Of a stretch of DNA of 64,000 bases, positions 19,200-28,241 are shown one piece after another. Both the position numbers and the translations under genes were made by a program. The stretch comes from Hylemonella gracilis (GTDB taxonomy: Bacteria; Pseudomonadota; Gammaproteobacteria; Burkholderiales; Burkholderiaceae_C). How positions within the stretch are numbered: position 1 is the stretch's first letter; every line of letters starts with the position of its first letter. The stretch lies in the NCBI RefSeq assembly GCF_004328645.1, contig NZ_CP031395.1, positions 2,443,501 to 2,507,500 of the forward strand, read 5' to 3'. The notes under the pieces are model-generated. The model worked only from the letters and a program-made list of their open reading frames with translations. It did no database searches and was not told the origin of the DNA.

Positions 19200-19297
19200 T
19201 CCCAAGGCACACCTGTCCGAAAGGCGGGGTCGCAAAGCCACCGGTCTAATTCAGCGGCGCAATAGGCGCTGAAACGATAGCGGGGCTGTGGGCATCC
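19200..19297 (+). promoter_or_regulatory. Cyclic di-GMP-I (GEMM-I) riboswitch aptamer 2, before tpsA
   Basis: A second, separate GEMM-I aptamer in the tpsB-tpsA gap. It shares CGCAAAGCCACCGGTCT (19231-19247) exactly with aptamer 1 and keeps ACCTGTC-CGAAA-GGCGGGG and the ATAG-CGGGG-CTGT core (19277-19289). Compared with aptamer 1, paired positions change on both sides of helices (GCAG/CTGC versus ATAG/CTGT), which supports the fold. A TATACT hexamer at 19190-19195, just upstream of the aptamer, could be a -10 element for a separate tpsA transcript, but it leaves very little leader RNA before the aptamer and has no clear -35. Confidence 0.93.
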
Positions 19298-19411
19298 GTT
19301 TCTGGCCGCCAGGCCCTGGATGTCCGTCGCAGTGGTTGCAGACCACTGCGCAGCGACTCCTTTCCCTTTCGTCGCGGGCAGCGTGCCGCGTTAGCAAAGG
19401 GAGTGTCTGTC
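19290..19411 (+). promoter_or_regulatory. Expression platform of riboswitch 2 with Shine-Dalgarno-pairing segment
   Basis: GGGCATCC (19290-19297) can pair with GGATGTCC (19318-19325), the same layout as in the first riboswitch, where the partner also precedes a GTC. Downstream, TCCCTTT (19363-19369) is perfectly complementary to AAAGGGA (19396-19402), which overlaps the ribosome site of tpsA. A short CAGTGGT/ACCACTG hairpin lies between. The parallel with the platform of riboswitch 1, with different bases, makes translational control plausible. Confidence 0.6.
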
Positions 19412-22400
19412 ATGAACCGTCAGTGTTATCAACTGATATTCAACCGTGCCCGTGGTGCCCTGATGGCCGTGGGCGAAGACGCACGGGCCACGGGCCAAGG
19501 TGGGAGCGGCCAGCGCCGCGCCCGGCGAGCCGGTACCACCGCCACCACGATGGCCGCGTTGCTACTGGGGGGCTGGGCCTTGCACCCTTTGGCCTGGGCG
19601 CAGATCGTGGCGGACCCCACGGCGCCGGGTAACCAGCAAGCCACGGTGCTGAGTGCCCCCAACGGTGTGCCCCTGGTCAACATCCAGACACCCAGCGCGG
19701 CAGGGGTTTCGCGCAACACCTACAGCCAGTTCGACGTCAAGAGCCAAGGGGTCATTCTCAACAACAGCCGCGGCGATGTGCAAACCCAGCTTGGCGGCTG
19801 GGTGCAGGGCAATCCGTGGCTGGCCTCGGGCGGCAGCGCACGGGTGATCCTCAATGAAGTGAACAGCAGCAAGCCCAGCAGCTTGAATGGCTGGCTGGAG
19901 GTGGCGGGCCAGCGCGCGGAAGTGGTGATTGCCAACCCTGCGGGCATTCAGGTCAACGGCGCGGGTTTCATCAACGCCGGTGGCGTGACGCTGACCACCG
20001 GCACGCCGGTTTTCAACGGCGGTACGCTGGAGGCGTATCGCGTGCAGGGTGGGCGCATCTCTTTCGGCGGCAACGGTCTCGACGCCCGTGGCACGGACTA
20101 CACCGCCATCCTGGCGCGCGCTGTGGACGTCAACGCGGGCATCTGGGCCGACCGTCTGCACGTCATCACGGGCGCCAACAAAGTCCAAGCTGCCACGCTG
20201 GAGGCCACGCCACTGGCCGCCTCAACGGGTGAGGTCGCGCCCGCATTTGCGCTGGATGTGAGCCAGTTGGGCGGTATGTACGCAGGGCAAATCCATCTGA
20301 TCGGCACTGAAGCTGGCGTGGGGGTGAACCAGCGGGGCGTGGTCGCAGCGACGGCGGGTAATCTGACTTTGCAGACCAATGGCTGGTTGACCAATGCGGG
20401 CAGCTTGCAGGCCAACGGGCACCAGATCGCCGTGCAGGCTCAGGGCGTGACCAACACGTCCAGCGGCGTCGTGGCCGCAACAGGCTTAGGTATCCGTGCC
20501 GAAGCGGACCTGATCAACCAAGGCCTGATCGATGGTGCGGCCGTGGACGTTCAATCCCGGACGTTGAACAACCAGGGCAGGCTGCAAGCCCGTGACGCCT
20601 TGGATTTGGCTATCACCGAGACTGTGACGAACAGTGGCGTCTTGCAATCGGGCGGCGAATTGAGCCTCACCGCTGCAACCATCCTGAACACATCCAACGC
20701 GGTCATCGCCGCGAATCAACTGATGGTCCGTGCCGAGGCCAGCCTGGATAACCAGGGCTTGGTGGATGGTGTCAGCGTGGATGTTCAGTCCCAGACGCTG
20801 AACAACCAGGGCAAGGTGCAAGCCCGTGACACTCTGGATCTGACGGTGACCGAGTCGGTCACGAACAGCGGCGTCTTGCAATCCGAAGGGGGTTTGAGCC
20901 TCACTGCCGCAGACATTGGCAACACGGCCACTGGGGTTGTGACCGCCGATGGGCAAGCCCAGGTCAGCGCTAGCGGTTCTTTGGTGAACCAGGGGCTGAT
21001 TCAGGCCGATACCTTGGGTGTCACGGTGCAAGGCCAACTGCGCAACAGTGGCAGGGTGCTGGCCGATGGGGCCTTGGCCTTGCAAGCCCTGAGCTTGGAC
21101 AATCAGGCCGCAGGCATCGTGGCGGCGGCAAACGCGCAACTGAACATCGGCGAAGCCCTGGAGAACCGGGGCGTCTTGGATGGTGGCCAGGTGCGCATCC
21201 AAGCCGCGAGCGTGCTCAACACCCAGCAAGGCCGCATCTACGGTGATGTGCTGGGTATTGCGGCGGGTGATGGGTTGATCAATGAGAGCAGTTCGGTCAT
21301 CGCCGCGCGCGAGCGGCTGGACATCGGAGCGCAGCAGATCAACAACCGCAGCGACGCCTTGCTGTTCAGTGGTGCTGACGGCTTGTTCATCGGCGGGGGT
21401 CTGGATGCCGCAGGCCGAGCGCAAGGCGAAGCCAAGTTGCTGCACAACGATGGCGCCACGATCGAAAGCCTGGGGGCGATGACACTCACAGTGGGCGAGC
21501 TGCGCAACACCAATGCGGACCTGCGCTGGGAGATCAGGGATGGCGCGACCAGCAGCCACCGGGAACTCTTCACCGTAGGAGGGACGCTCAAGGACGGAGA
21601 AATCGGCTGGACCACCAAGAAGTATTACATCGTGCCGGCCAACAGCATATACGGCAATCCGGTGTACGAGAAGTACTACGATGGCCCAGATCCCGTTTCA
21701 GGTGGTTACTACGAAACAGATACGTCGAGTGACAACTCTGCAACCTATTGGGTCGACGAGTCTTTCGTGTACGGGCCTAATGATCCGATCTGGGGTCATA
21801 TGGGGGTAAAAGCACCGACTTGGTCTGCTCCGGGGCCTAAATCACAGGCCGGAAAACTGGCCTGGGATAGTGAAACAAATGGGTACTATTACTCGGAGCC
21901 AACGCCTTCGGAGATCGCGGCGTGGCAAGCCAAGGCCGCTCCGTGGATAGCACTCAACAAAGCGGTCCAAGACATGCGCGCCATCGTCGTTACGCAGGAC
22001 CTGGAATACCGCAGCTACCGCACCTACACCGAAACCGCGCAGACCGTCACGGTCACCCAGAGCAAGGCTGGGCAGATCTTGAGCGGTGGGAACATGACGA
22101 TACGTGCCAGCGTCAGCGCGCTCAACCAAGACAGCAGCATCCTCGCGGGCGGCAGCCTCAGTATCACGGGCAAGGAGCTGACCAACCAGGCCACCCAGGT
22201 TCAACTGCTTGATCGCCGCAGTGGTGATTTCGTGTCCTATGGTGTGACCGGCAGGGAGTGTGACATTTCCGGCTGCTGGAATGAGCACGGCTGGAAAGAC
22301 CCGGTCGACTACAACGAGTCCATCCCCCGCACCGTGGCCTTGACCGTCGTGCGATCAGGGCAAGGCGTGGCGACTTCGAGCGCTGGCTCTGGATTGACCT

Positions 22401-25400
22401 TGCCGCCGGCGACCAGCGCGAAGGGGCCGGCTGCGGCGCTTGCGCCATTGACGGCCTTGTCAAACAGCGCCCTGTTCCAGCCGGCCAAGCCCAACAGCGG
22501 GTATCTGGTCGAGACCGACCCGCGGTTCGCCAACCAGCGCGAATGGCGCAGCAGCGACTACCTGTTGACGGCCCTGCAAGCCGATCCGGCCACGACGCAG
22601 AAGCGCCTGGGTGATGGCTTCTATGAGCAGCGCCTGGTGCGTGAACAGGTCGCGCAGCTCACGGGCCAGCGCTTCCTGGGCGACTACAGCGATGACGAAG
22701 CCCAATACCAGGCGCTGATGGAGTCTGGCGTGACCTTCGCGCAGGCGCATAAACTGGTGCCTGGCGTGACGCTCACGGCGGAGCAGGTCGCGTCCCTGAC
22801 CAGCGACATCGTCTGGCTGGTGGAGCGCACGGTGACGCTGCCCGATGGCAGCACGACCCTGGCCTTGGTGCCCCAGGTCTACCTGGCGCCCAAGAAGGGC
22901 GACCTCGGCGAAGATGGCCTGCTGTTTGGCGGCAGCAGCACCTCCGTGATCGCCGGGCGCAAGGTGATCATCGACGTGGAGCAAGACTTGCTCAACACCG
23001 GCAGCATCGCCGGGCGGCAGGTCGTGCAGATCAGCGCCGAGGGCATCAACAACCTGGGTGGCGACATCACGGGCGGCGCCGTCTTCCTGGAGGCCGAGGA
23101 GGACATCCGCAACATCGGCGGCAGCATCGGCGCGCAGACCGCGCTATCCCTCAAGGCGGGCGGTGACATCGAAATCGCCAGCACCACCACCGAGAGCCAC
23201 AGTGAATCCAAGGTGGGCAAGAGTGGCAGCGCCTCCTTTGGCGGCCAGTATGTGGACCGGGTGGCGGCCCTGTATGTGTCCAAGCCCGATGGGGTGCTGG
23301 TGGCCAGCGCGGGCAATGACATCAACCTGGTGGGCGCGGTGCTGCAAAGCGCCGGTGACATCGGTCTGAACGCGGGCAACGACATCAATCTGGAGACGCT
23401 GCAGACGGGCAGCTACAGCGACGTCTATTACGACAAGAAGACCAAGAGCACCACGAAAGTCAACCCAGAAACGGGCGAGACCACAACCAGAAAGGCGCCC
23501 GCTGGCTCCGAAGTGCTGAGCACTGAAAACGGACAGATGACCTACAGCCGCAACTACTCGCGCACGAGCGAGACGCAGGAGGTGGGCAGCCAGATCAACG
23601 CCAGCGGCAACATCGTCCTCAACGCAGGCAATGACATCTTCAGCCGCGCCGCCAGCGTGCAGGCGGGCATGGGCGAGGGTGAGGGCGTGCTGATCGCCAG
23701 CGCGGGCAACGACATCACCATCGAAGCCGGAGAGGCCACGTACAGCAACAAGGTCGGCAGCTACGGCACGGCCAGCAATGCCTTGTCGTCCAGCAGCAGC
23801 ACGCGCATGAGCAGCAGCAGCTACACCTCGGCGCAGGCCAGTGACTGGGGTGGGGATGTTGTCGACATCAGCGCCGACGGCGACATCACGGTAGCGGGCA
23901 GCAATGTCGTGGGTGACTTTGGCGTCAGCCTGGATGCGGGTGAGAACATCAACATCCTCGCGGTGGAAACGGAAAGCGCCCAAAGCAGCTACCGCAAGGA
24001 CACGAAAAGCGGCTTCGGCATGGGCAATATGGCCATCACCCTCGGTGGCAGCCAGAGCCAGTCGATGGAGCAACGCGGCACGCAGACCCATGCGGCGGGC
24101 AGCACCGTGGGGGCCATTGCCGGTAATGTCGAACTCAGTGCGGGCAAGAGTTACACACAAATCGGTAGCGACCTGACCGCCGGAACGAAAGTCACTGAGG
24201 TGGATGGTGAAAAGGTGACTTCTGATGGGAACATCACCGTCAATGCCGAGCGCGTCCAGATCGTCGAGGCGAGGGAGACCAGTGAGTCCTGGACGCAGCA
24301 GAAAACCAGCCAGAGCGGGTTGAGCCTGGGCGTGAGCAGTCCCTTGTTGTCCGCCTTCCAGAGCATGAGCAATACCGCTCAGACCATGCAGAGCACGGAC
24401 AGTGAACGCATGCAGGCGCTCGGCGCCGCGACCATGGCCATGCAGGCGTACCAGGCGGGGAACACGGCCCAGAAGCTGGCGGACGCTGCCAATGAGGGTG
24501 ATGGCAACGCCATGGGCGTCAGCTTCAGCTTGAGTGTCGGTTCGTCCAGCAGCACGTCAACGACCGAGACCAAGGCGGACGGATCCCGCGGAAGCGAGTT
24601 GGTCGCGGGCGGCGCCATCAAGCTGAATGCCACTGGGGCAGGCCAGGACAGCGACATCCTGATCCAGGGCAGCTCGATCAAAGCAGAAACCAAAGTCAGC
24701 CTGAATGCCGAAGGTGACATTGCGCTGTTGGCCGCGCGCAATGACCGGGAGCAGAGCACGACCCAGAGCAGCAGCAATGCCAGCCTGGGCATCGGCTACA
24801 CCATGGGCGCCAAGGGCAACGGGTTTGGCGTGATGGGCAGTTTCGGAACGAGCCAGATGAACGGTGATGGTTCAGAGACGGCCTACACCAACACCCAGAT
24901 CAAGGCGGGCCAACTCCTTGAAATCAACAGCGGGGGTGACACATCGCTCATTGGCGCGGTTGCACAGGCCCATCAAATCACCGCCAAGGTGGGCGGCGAT
25001 CTGACCATCGAGAGTCTGCAGAACCAGGCCACCTACGAGGAAGATGGCTACAGCGCAGGCGGCAGCTTCTTTGTTGGGTATGGCGGCAACAGCGCCAGCG
25101 TGAACTATGGGCAGACCACGATCGACAGCTACTACCAGAGCGTGGAGCAGCAAAGCGGCCTCAGGGCCGGTGACGGCGGCTTCCAGGTCAATGTGAAAGG
25201 CAATACGGAACTGATCGGCGGGGCCATCACCAGCACCGATAAAGCGGTGGATGGCGGAAAAAACAGCTTCAAAACTGCGAGCTTGACGCTGAGGGACCTT
25301 GAGAATAAGGCCAGCTATAGCGCGGAAAGCATCGGTGTCTCGGTGGGCACAGGCAGTGGCAGTGCGGGTTACGGATATGACTCCGGCAACGACAGCAGTA

Positions 25401-26722
25401 CCACCTCGGCCGGCATCAGTGGTATCGCGGGCAATCAGAATGCTAGGACGGGAGACAAGGAAACGGGCATAGACAACAACTTTGATCTGGCGGACGTGCA
25501 GGCGGAGTTGGGCGCTCAGGTGGCGATCACCCAGGCTTTTGGTCAGAACGCCAGCAAGCTGGTGGGCGACTACGCCGAGAAGCAGCTGAAGCAGGCAGAT
25601 CAGCTGGAGCAGCAGGCGAACAATGAAAGCGACCCGGTGCGCCGAGCGCAATTGCTGGCTGAGGCTGATCAGCTCAAGAGTGATTGGGGTCCTCAGGGCA
25701 CGCTGCGCGTGCTGGCGCATACGACCATCGGTGCTCTCACGGGCGGAGCCAGTGGCGCAACAGGTGCGGCGTTGGGCACCTTGACTGCGCCTGCCGTGGC
25801 GGATGCCTTGAGTGACGCCGGTATCGATGGCCCGCTGGCCAGCATTCTCATTGGAGCCGCCAGTACAGCAGTAGGTGCCGCTTCAGGTGGTGCAGCAGGT
25901 GGTGTGACAGCCTACAACGAGGTAACCAATAACTATCTAATGCATGAAGAGCGCCAAAAGCTCAAAAATGCCGAGAAAGCTTGCTACATTGAAAAGAGTC
26001 CAGAGGCTTGCAGTACTGCTTCGGCATTGCGCTACAAGGATGAGCTTAGTGACAAGCTCTTAGCCAATGCCGCTGCTACCTGTGAAGGGGAGGATTGCAA
26101 TAAGGTAAGTCAGTTTATCCAAGCCCAGATGAGTGAATTGGGATGCACTGCGCCCTATGCCTGTCCAGATTACAACACGCTGGAGAAATACTGGCGTGTA
26201 GCTCAAGAAAAAGCCCAGGGCTTGGTGCCCGTCTATCCAGAGAGTTGGCTGCTTGATGCCAAAGCTATATTGGATCTAGGCAAGTTGGGTGTGCGTGCAA
26301 TTTCAGGAGCCGCTTCAAATGGGGCGGAGAGTTTGGCAGCACTAGCGAGCCTGAGTAGAACTGATGCTCAGACGATGGTAAATAGCTTCTATCGGGATGG
26401 AATGGAGCCAGTAAATTGGACAGTTGGAAAACCCGGCGAGTCGGCACTAAATTTGGCTACGCACTGGGAGAAGCACAAATTGGAGTTTCCAAGCCTCCAG
26501 TCTTCTAATGAGTACTATCGTGCGGCACAGGAATTTATCGCTAACCCTCCCGCAGGAACGTTAACAAAGATTATTGATGGCAGTGGCGATGTGCTTTTCT
26601 ATAATCCAACTACTAATATTTTTGCTGTGAGAACAGTCGACGGCCTGCCTAGAACCATGTTTCGGCCTAACCCAGCTAGTCATAGATTCAACTCTAATAT
26701 GGATTTTTGGAACTCAAAATGA
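19412..26722 (+). CDS. Two-partner secretion exoprotein TpsA: filamentous haemagglutinin/CdiA-like with toxin-like C-terminus
   Basis: Secreted beta-helical exoprotein of 2436 residues. The start at 19412 gives an extended signal peptide region (MNRQCYQLIFNRARGALMAV) typical of large TpsA proteins; a GTG at 19403 is the alternative. The TPS domain follows at about residues 65-185 (QIVADPTAPG..., RVILNEVN, NPAGIQVNG), then haemagglutinin repeats with NQG and NSG turns, and a long Gly/Ser-rich repeat region. From about residue 2169 (NEVTNNYL, reminiscent of pretoxin VENN-type junctions) the DNA becomes clearly AT-richer. The last 100 residues carry HWEKHKLEF, a YNPTTNIFAVRTVDGLPRTM stretch and an FRP ending, resembling nuclease toxins of the BECR/colicin D-like type. 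The toxin family is my inference; catalysis is untested. Confidence 0.9.
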   Translation: MNRQCYQLIFNRARGALMAVGEDARATGQGGSGQRRARRAGTTATTMAALLLGGWALHPLAWAQIVADPTAPGNQQATVLSAPNGVPLVNIQTPSAAGVSRNTYSQFDVKSQGVILNNSRGDVQTQLGGWVQGNPWLASGGSARVILNEVNSSKPSSLNGWLEVAGQRAEVVIANPAGIQVNGAGFINAGGVTLTTGTPVFNGGTLEAYRVQGGRISFGGNGLDARGTDYTAILARAVDVNAGIWADRLHVITGANKVQAATLEATPLAASTGEVAPAFALDVSQLGGMYAGQIHLIGTEAGVGVNQRGVVAATAGNLTLQTNGWLTNAGSLQANGHQIAVQAQGVTNTSSGVVAATGLGIRAEADLINQGLIDGAAVDVQSRTLNNQGRLQARDALDLAITETVTNSGVLQSGGELSLTAATILNTSNAVIAANQLMVRAEASLDNQGLVDGVSVDVQSQTLNNQGKVQARDTLDLTVTESVTNSGVLQSEGGLSLTAADIGNTATGVVTADGQAQVSASGSLVNQGLIQADTLGVTVQGQLRNSGRVLADGALALQALSLDNQAAGIVAAANAQLNIGEALENRGVLDGGQVRIQAASVLNTQQGRIYGDVLGIAAGDGLINESSSVIAARERLDIGAQQINNRSDALLFSGADGLFIGGGLDAAGRAQGEAKLLHNDGATIESLGAMTLTVGELRNTNADLRWEIRDGATSSHRELFTVGGTLKDGEIGWTTKKYYIVPANSIYGNPVYEKYYDGPDPVSGGYYETDTSSDNSATYWVDESFVYGPNDPIWGHMGVKAPTWSAPGPKSQAGKLAWDSETNGYYYSEPTPSEIAAWQAKAAPWIALNKAVQDMRAIVVTQDLEYRSYRTYTETAQTVTVTQSKAGQILSGGNMTIRASVSALNQDSSILAGGSLSITGKELTNQATQVQLLDRRSGDFVSYGVTGRECDISGCWNEHGWKDPVDYNESIPRTVALTVVRSGQGVATSSAGSGLTLPPATSAKGPAAALAPLTALSNSALFQPAKPNSGYLVETDPRFANQREWRSSDYLLTALQADPATTQKRLGDGFYEQRLVREQVAQLTGQRFLGDYSDDEAQYQALMESGVTFAQAHKLVPGVTLTAEQVASLTSDIVWLVERTVTLPDGSTTLALVPQVYLAPKKGDLGEDGLLFGGSSTSVIAGRKVIIDVEQDLLNTGSIAGRQVVQISAEGINNLGGDITGGAVFLEAEEDIRNIGGSIGAQTALSLKAGGDIEIASTTTESHSESKVGKSGSASFGGQYVDRVAALYVSKPDGVLVASAGNDINLVGAVLQSAGDIGLNAGNDINLETLQTGSYSDVYYDKKTKSTTKVNPETGETTTRKAPAGSEVLSTENGQMTYSRNYSRTSETQEVGSQINASGNIVLNAGNDIFSRAASVQAGMGEGEGVLIASAGNDITIEAGEATYSNKVGSYGTASNALSSSSSTRMSSSSYTSAQASDWGGDVVDISADGDITVAGSNVVGDFGVSLDAGENINILAVETESAQSSYRKDTKSGFGMGNMAITLGGSQSQSMEQRGTQTHAAGSTVGAIAGNVELSAGKSYTQIGSDLTAGTKVTEVDGEKVTSDGNITVNAERVQIVEARETSESWTQQKTSQSGLSLGVSSPLLSAFQSMSNTAQTMQSTDSERMQALGAATMAMQAYQAGNTAQKLADAANEGDGNAMGVSFSLSVGSSSSTSTTETKADGSRGSELVAGGAIKLNATGAGQDSDILIQGSSIKAETKVSLNAEGDIALLAARNDREQSTTQSSSNASLGIGYTMGAKGNGFGVMGSFGTSQMNGDGSETAYTNTQIKAGQLLEINSGGDTSLIGAVAQAHQITAKVGGDLTIESLQNQATYEEDGYSAGGSFFVGYGGNSASVNYGQTTIDSYYQSVEQQSGLRAGDGGFQVNVKGNTELIGGAITSTDKAVDGGKNSFKTASLTLRDLENKASYSAESIGVSVGTGSGSAGYGYDSGNDSSTTSAGISGIAGNQNARTGDKETGIDNNFDLADVQAELGAQVAITQAFGQNASKLVGDYAEKQLKQADQLEQQANNESDPVRRAQLLAEADQLKSDWGPQGTLRVLAHTTIGALTGGASGATGAALGTLTAPAVADALSDAGIDGPLASILIGAASTAVGAASGGAAGGVTAYNEVTNNYLMHEERQKLKNAEKACYIEKSPEACSTASALRYKDELSDKLLANAAATCEGEDCNKVSQFIQAQMSELGCTAPYACPDYNTLEKYWRVAQEKAQGLVPVYPESWLLDAKAILDLGKLGVRAISGAASNGAESLAALASLSRTDAQTMVNSFYRDGMEPVNWTVGKPGESALNLATHWEKHKLEFPSLQSSNEYYRAAQEFIANPPAGTLTKIIDGSGDVLFYNPTTNIFAVRTVDGLPRTMFRPNPASHRFNSNMDFWNSK
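20516..20983 (+). repeat. Two tandem 78-residue repeats within tpsA
   Basis: Two in-frame units of 234 bases, starting at 20516 and 20750, share blocks such as VDVQS-TLNNQG, QARD-LDL, TNSGVLQS and LSLTAA. They encode haemagglutinin-type beta-helix coils. Units this similar at the DNA level suggest a fairly recent internal duplication. Confidence 0.7.
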
Positions 26723-26937
26723 GTACAGATCTATATTGCTGCAGAGTATGTGGTCACGATAGCCGTCCATTCTTTCCATGGGGAGTCGATGGAAAGACAC
26801 CGAGCTACGAGATTTGTCCAGTATGCAATGTCCAATGGGGCTATGAGGACGTAACTCCTGAAGGCGTTAGTAAGTTTCGAAATGAGTATTTCGAACGAAA
26901 AAAACTTAGCCCGACGTCCGGGCGGAGCCAGTCCTGA
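26719..26937 (+). CDS. Small Cys-rich (CPCC-like) protein, candidate immunity protein of the TPS toxin
   Basis: A 72-residue product whose ATG overlaps the tpsA stop in an ATGA, implying coupled translation. Two cysteine pairs, CRVC near the start and CPVC after YEI, resemble the Cys-rich CPCC zinc-ribbon-like family. Its AT-rich DNA matches the tpsA 3' end and not the flanking genes. Position, size and overlap are those of a cognate immunity gene in a B-A-I order, but immunity is inferred from context only. The last dozen residues (KKLSPTSGRSQS) come from the adjacent transposase remnant, so the original C-terminus is probably lost or replaced. Confidence 0.7.
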   Translation: MSTDLYCCRVCGHDSRPFFPWGVDGKTPSYEICPVCNVQWGYEDVTPEGVSKFRNEYFERKKLSPTSGRSQS

Positions 26938-27066
26938 ATTTTGTGTTTGAGCCGGCGTCCTGCCCTGCACGCGGTAGCCCTGACGGGTGCGTTGGGTGTT
27001 GTAGAACAGCATGAAAGCATCCAGATCGGCCTGTATCTCCAGGCGTGTCTGAATTTTTTTGTTCGA
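26891..27066 (-). mobile_element. Remnant of an IS481-like transposase
   Basis: The reverse strand encodes a fragment with LEIQADLDAFMLFYNTQRT and GYRVQGRTPAQTQ, the end of an rve integrase core as found in IS481-family transposases. No catalytic DDE triad or full gene remains. The segment is bounded by imperfect inverted sequences, TCGAAC-G-AAAAAAA at 26891 and TTTTTTTGTTCGA ending at 27066. It cuts into the 3' end of the Cys-rich gene and abuts pyrD. Exact ends are approximate, and the inverted flanks may be chance because both include an A/T run. Confidence 0.6.
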
Positions 27067-27088
27067 GGTGCCGAAGGATTTATCTCTG

Positions 27089-28174
27089 TTAGCGCTTGAT
27101 TGCCTCCGCCGCCTCCCGCACCAACCCCGGCCCCTGGTAAATGAACCCGGTATAAATCTGCACCACATCCGCCCCCGCCTCGATCTTGCCGACCGCGTCC
27201 CCTGCACTCAGGATGCCGCCCACGCCGATGATGGGGAAGTCCTTGCCCAGCGCGGCGCGCAGTTGGCGGATGACGCGGTTGCTGGCTTCGAGCACGGGCG
27301 CGCCGGAGAGGCCGCCGGTTTCTTGCGCATGCGGCATTCCTTGCACTGCGTCGCGGGCCAGGGTGGTGTTGGTGGCGATCACGCCGTCCATGCCCTGGCG
27401 CTTCAGCGTGGCGGCAATCAGTTGCACCTGGGCTTCGTCCAGGTCGGGCGCGATTTTCACGAAGATGGGTACACGGCGCGGCGTCACGCCGCCTTGGCCA
27501 TTGGGCCTGCCATGTTGCTGCGCCAATTGCTCGCGCCGCGCGGCGATGGCCGAGAGCAGGGCGTCCAGCGCTTCGTCGCTTTGCAGGCTGCGCAGGTTTT
27601 GGGTGTTCGGGCTGGAGATGTTGATGGTCACGTAGTCGGCATGCGGGTACACGCCTTCCAGGCCCTGGAGGTAATCGTCCGTGGCGCGCTCGATGGGCGT
27701 GGCGGCGTTCTTGCCGATGTTCAGACCCAGCAGGGCCGGGCACCCGTTGCCCTGGCGGAACTTGGCCTTCTGCACATTGGCGATGAAGGCGTCCAGGCCC
27801 TCGTTGTTGAAGCCCAGGCGGTTGATCAGCGCGTTGGCTTGCGGCAGGCGGAAGATGCGCGGCTTGGGGTTGCCGGGCTGGGGCAGGGGCGTGACGGTGC
27901 CGACTTCCACGAAGCCGAAGCCCATGGACGCGAAGGCGTCGATGCAGCGCGCGTTCTTGTCCAGGCCGGCGGCCAGGCCCACGCGGTTGGGGAAGGTCAG
28001 GCCCGCGAGCGTGACGGGATCCTCCACGCGGGTCTGGCGGTAGGCGCAGGCCAGCGGCGTGTTCTGCGTGCGGGCCAGCATGTCGAGGGTGAAATCGTGC
28101 GCGGCTTCGGCGTCCATCTTGAACAGCAGGGCGCGGGGCAGGGCGTAGGGGAGCAGAGAGGGTAGGAAGGACAT
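27089..28174 (-). CDS. pyrD: Dihydroorotate dehydrogenase (quinone), class 2
   Basis: FMN enzyme of the inner membrane that oxidises dihydroorotate to orotate in pyrimidine synthesis and passes electrons to quinone. The 361-residue protein has the class 2 N-terminal helix ([21 protein letters not shown]) that reaches quinone, the catalytic serine segment [12 protein letters not shown], and the FMN-binding [19 protein letters not shown]. The start at 28174 gives [18 protein letters not shown]. Its stop is close to the transposase remnant. It is divergent from rpiA. Confidence 0.96.
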   Translation of the reverse strand: MSFLPSLLPYALPRALLFKMDAEAAHDFTLDMLARTQNTPLACAYRQTRVEDPVTLAGLTFPNRVGLAAGLDKNARCIDAFASMGFGFVEVGTVTPLPQPGNPKPRIFRLPQANALINRLGFNNEGLDAFIANVQKAKFRQGNGCPALLGLNIGKNAATPIERATDDYLQGLEGVYPHADYVTINISSPNTQNLRSLQSDEALDALLSAIAARREQLAQQHGRPNGQGGVTPRRVPIFVKIAPDLDEAQVQLIAATLKRQGMDGVIATNTTLARDAVQGMPHAQETGGLSGAPVLEASNRVIRQLRAALGKDFPIIGVGGILSAGDAVGKIEAGADVVQIYTGFIYQGPGLVREAAEAIKR

Positions 28175-28241
28175 TGGATAATTGTCCCAGAACCTTTTTC
28201 GGTTTCTGCGTCCTTCTTTTTCCCTCTCCCCAACTCCTTTC

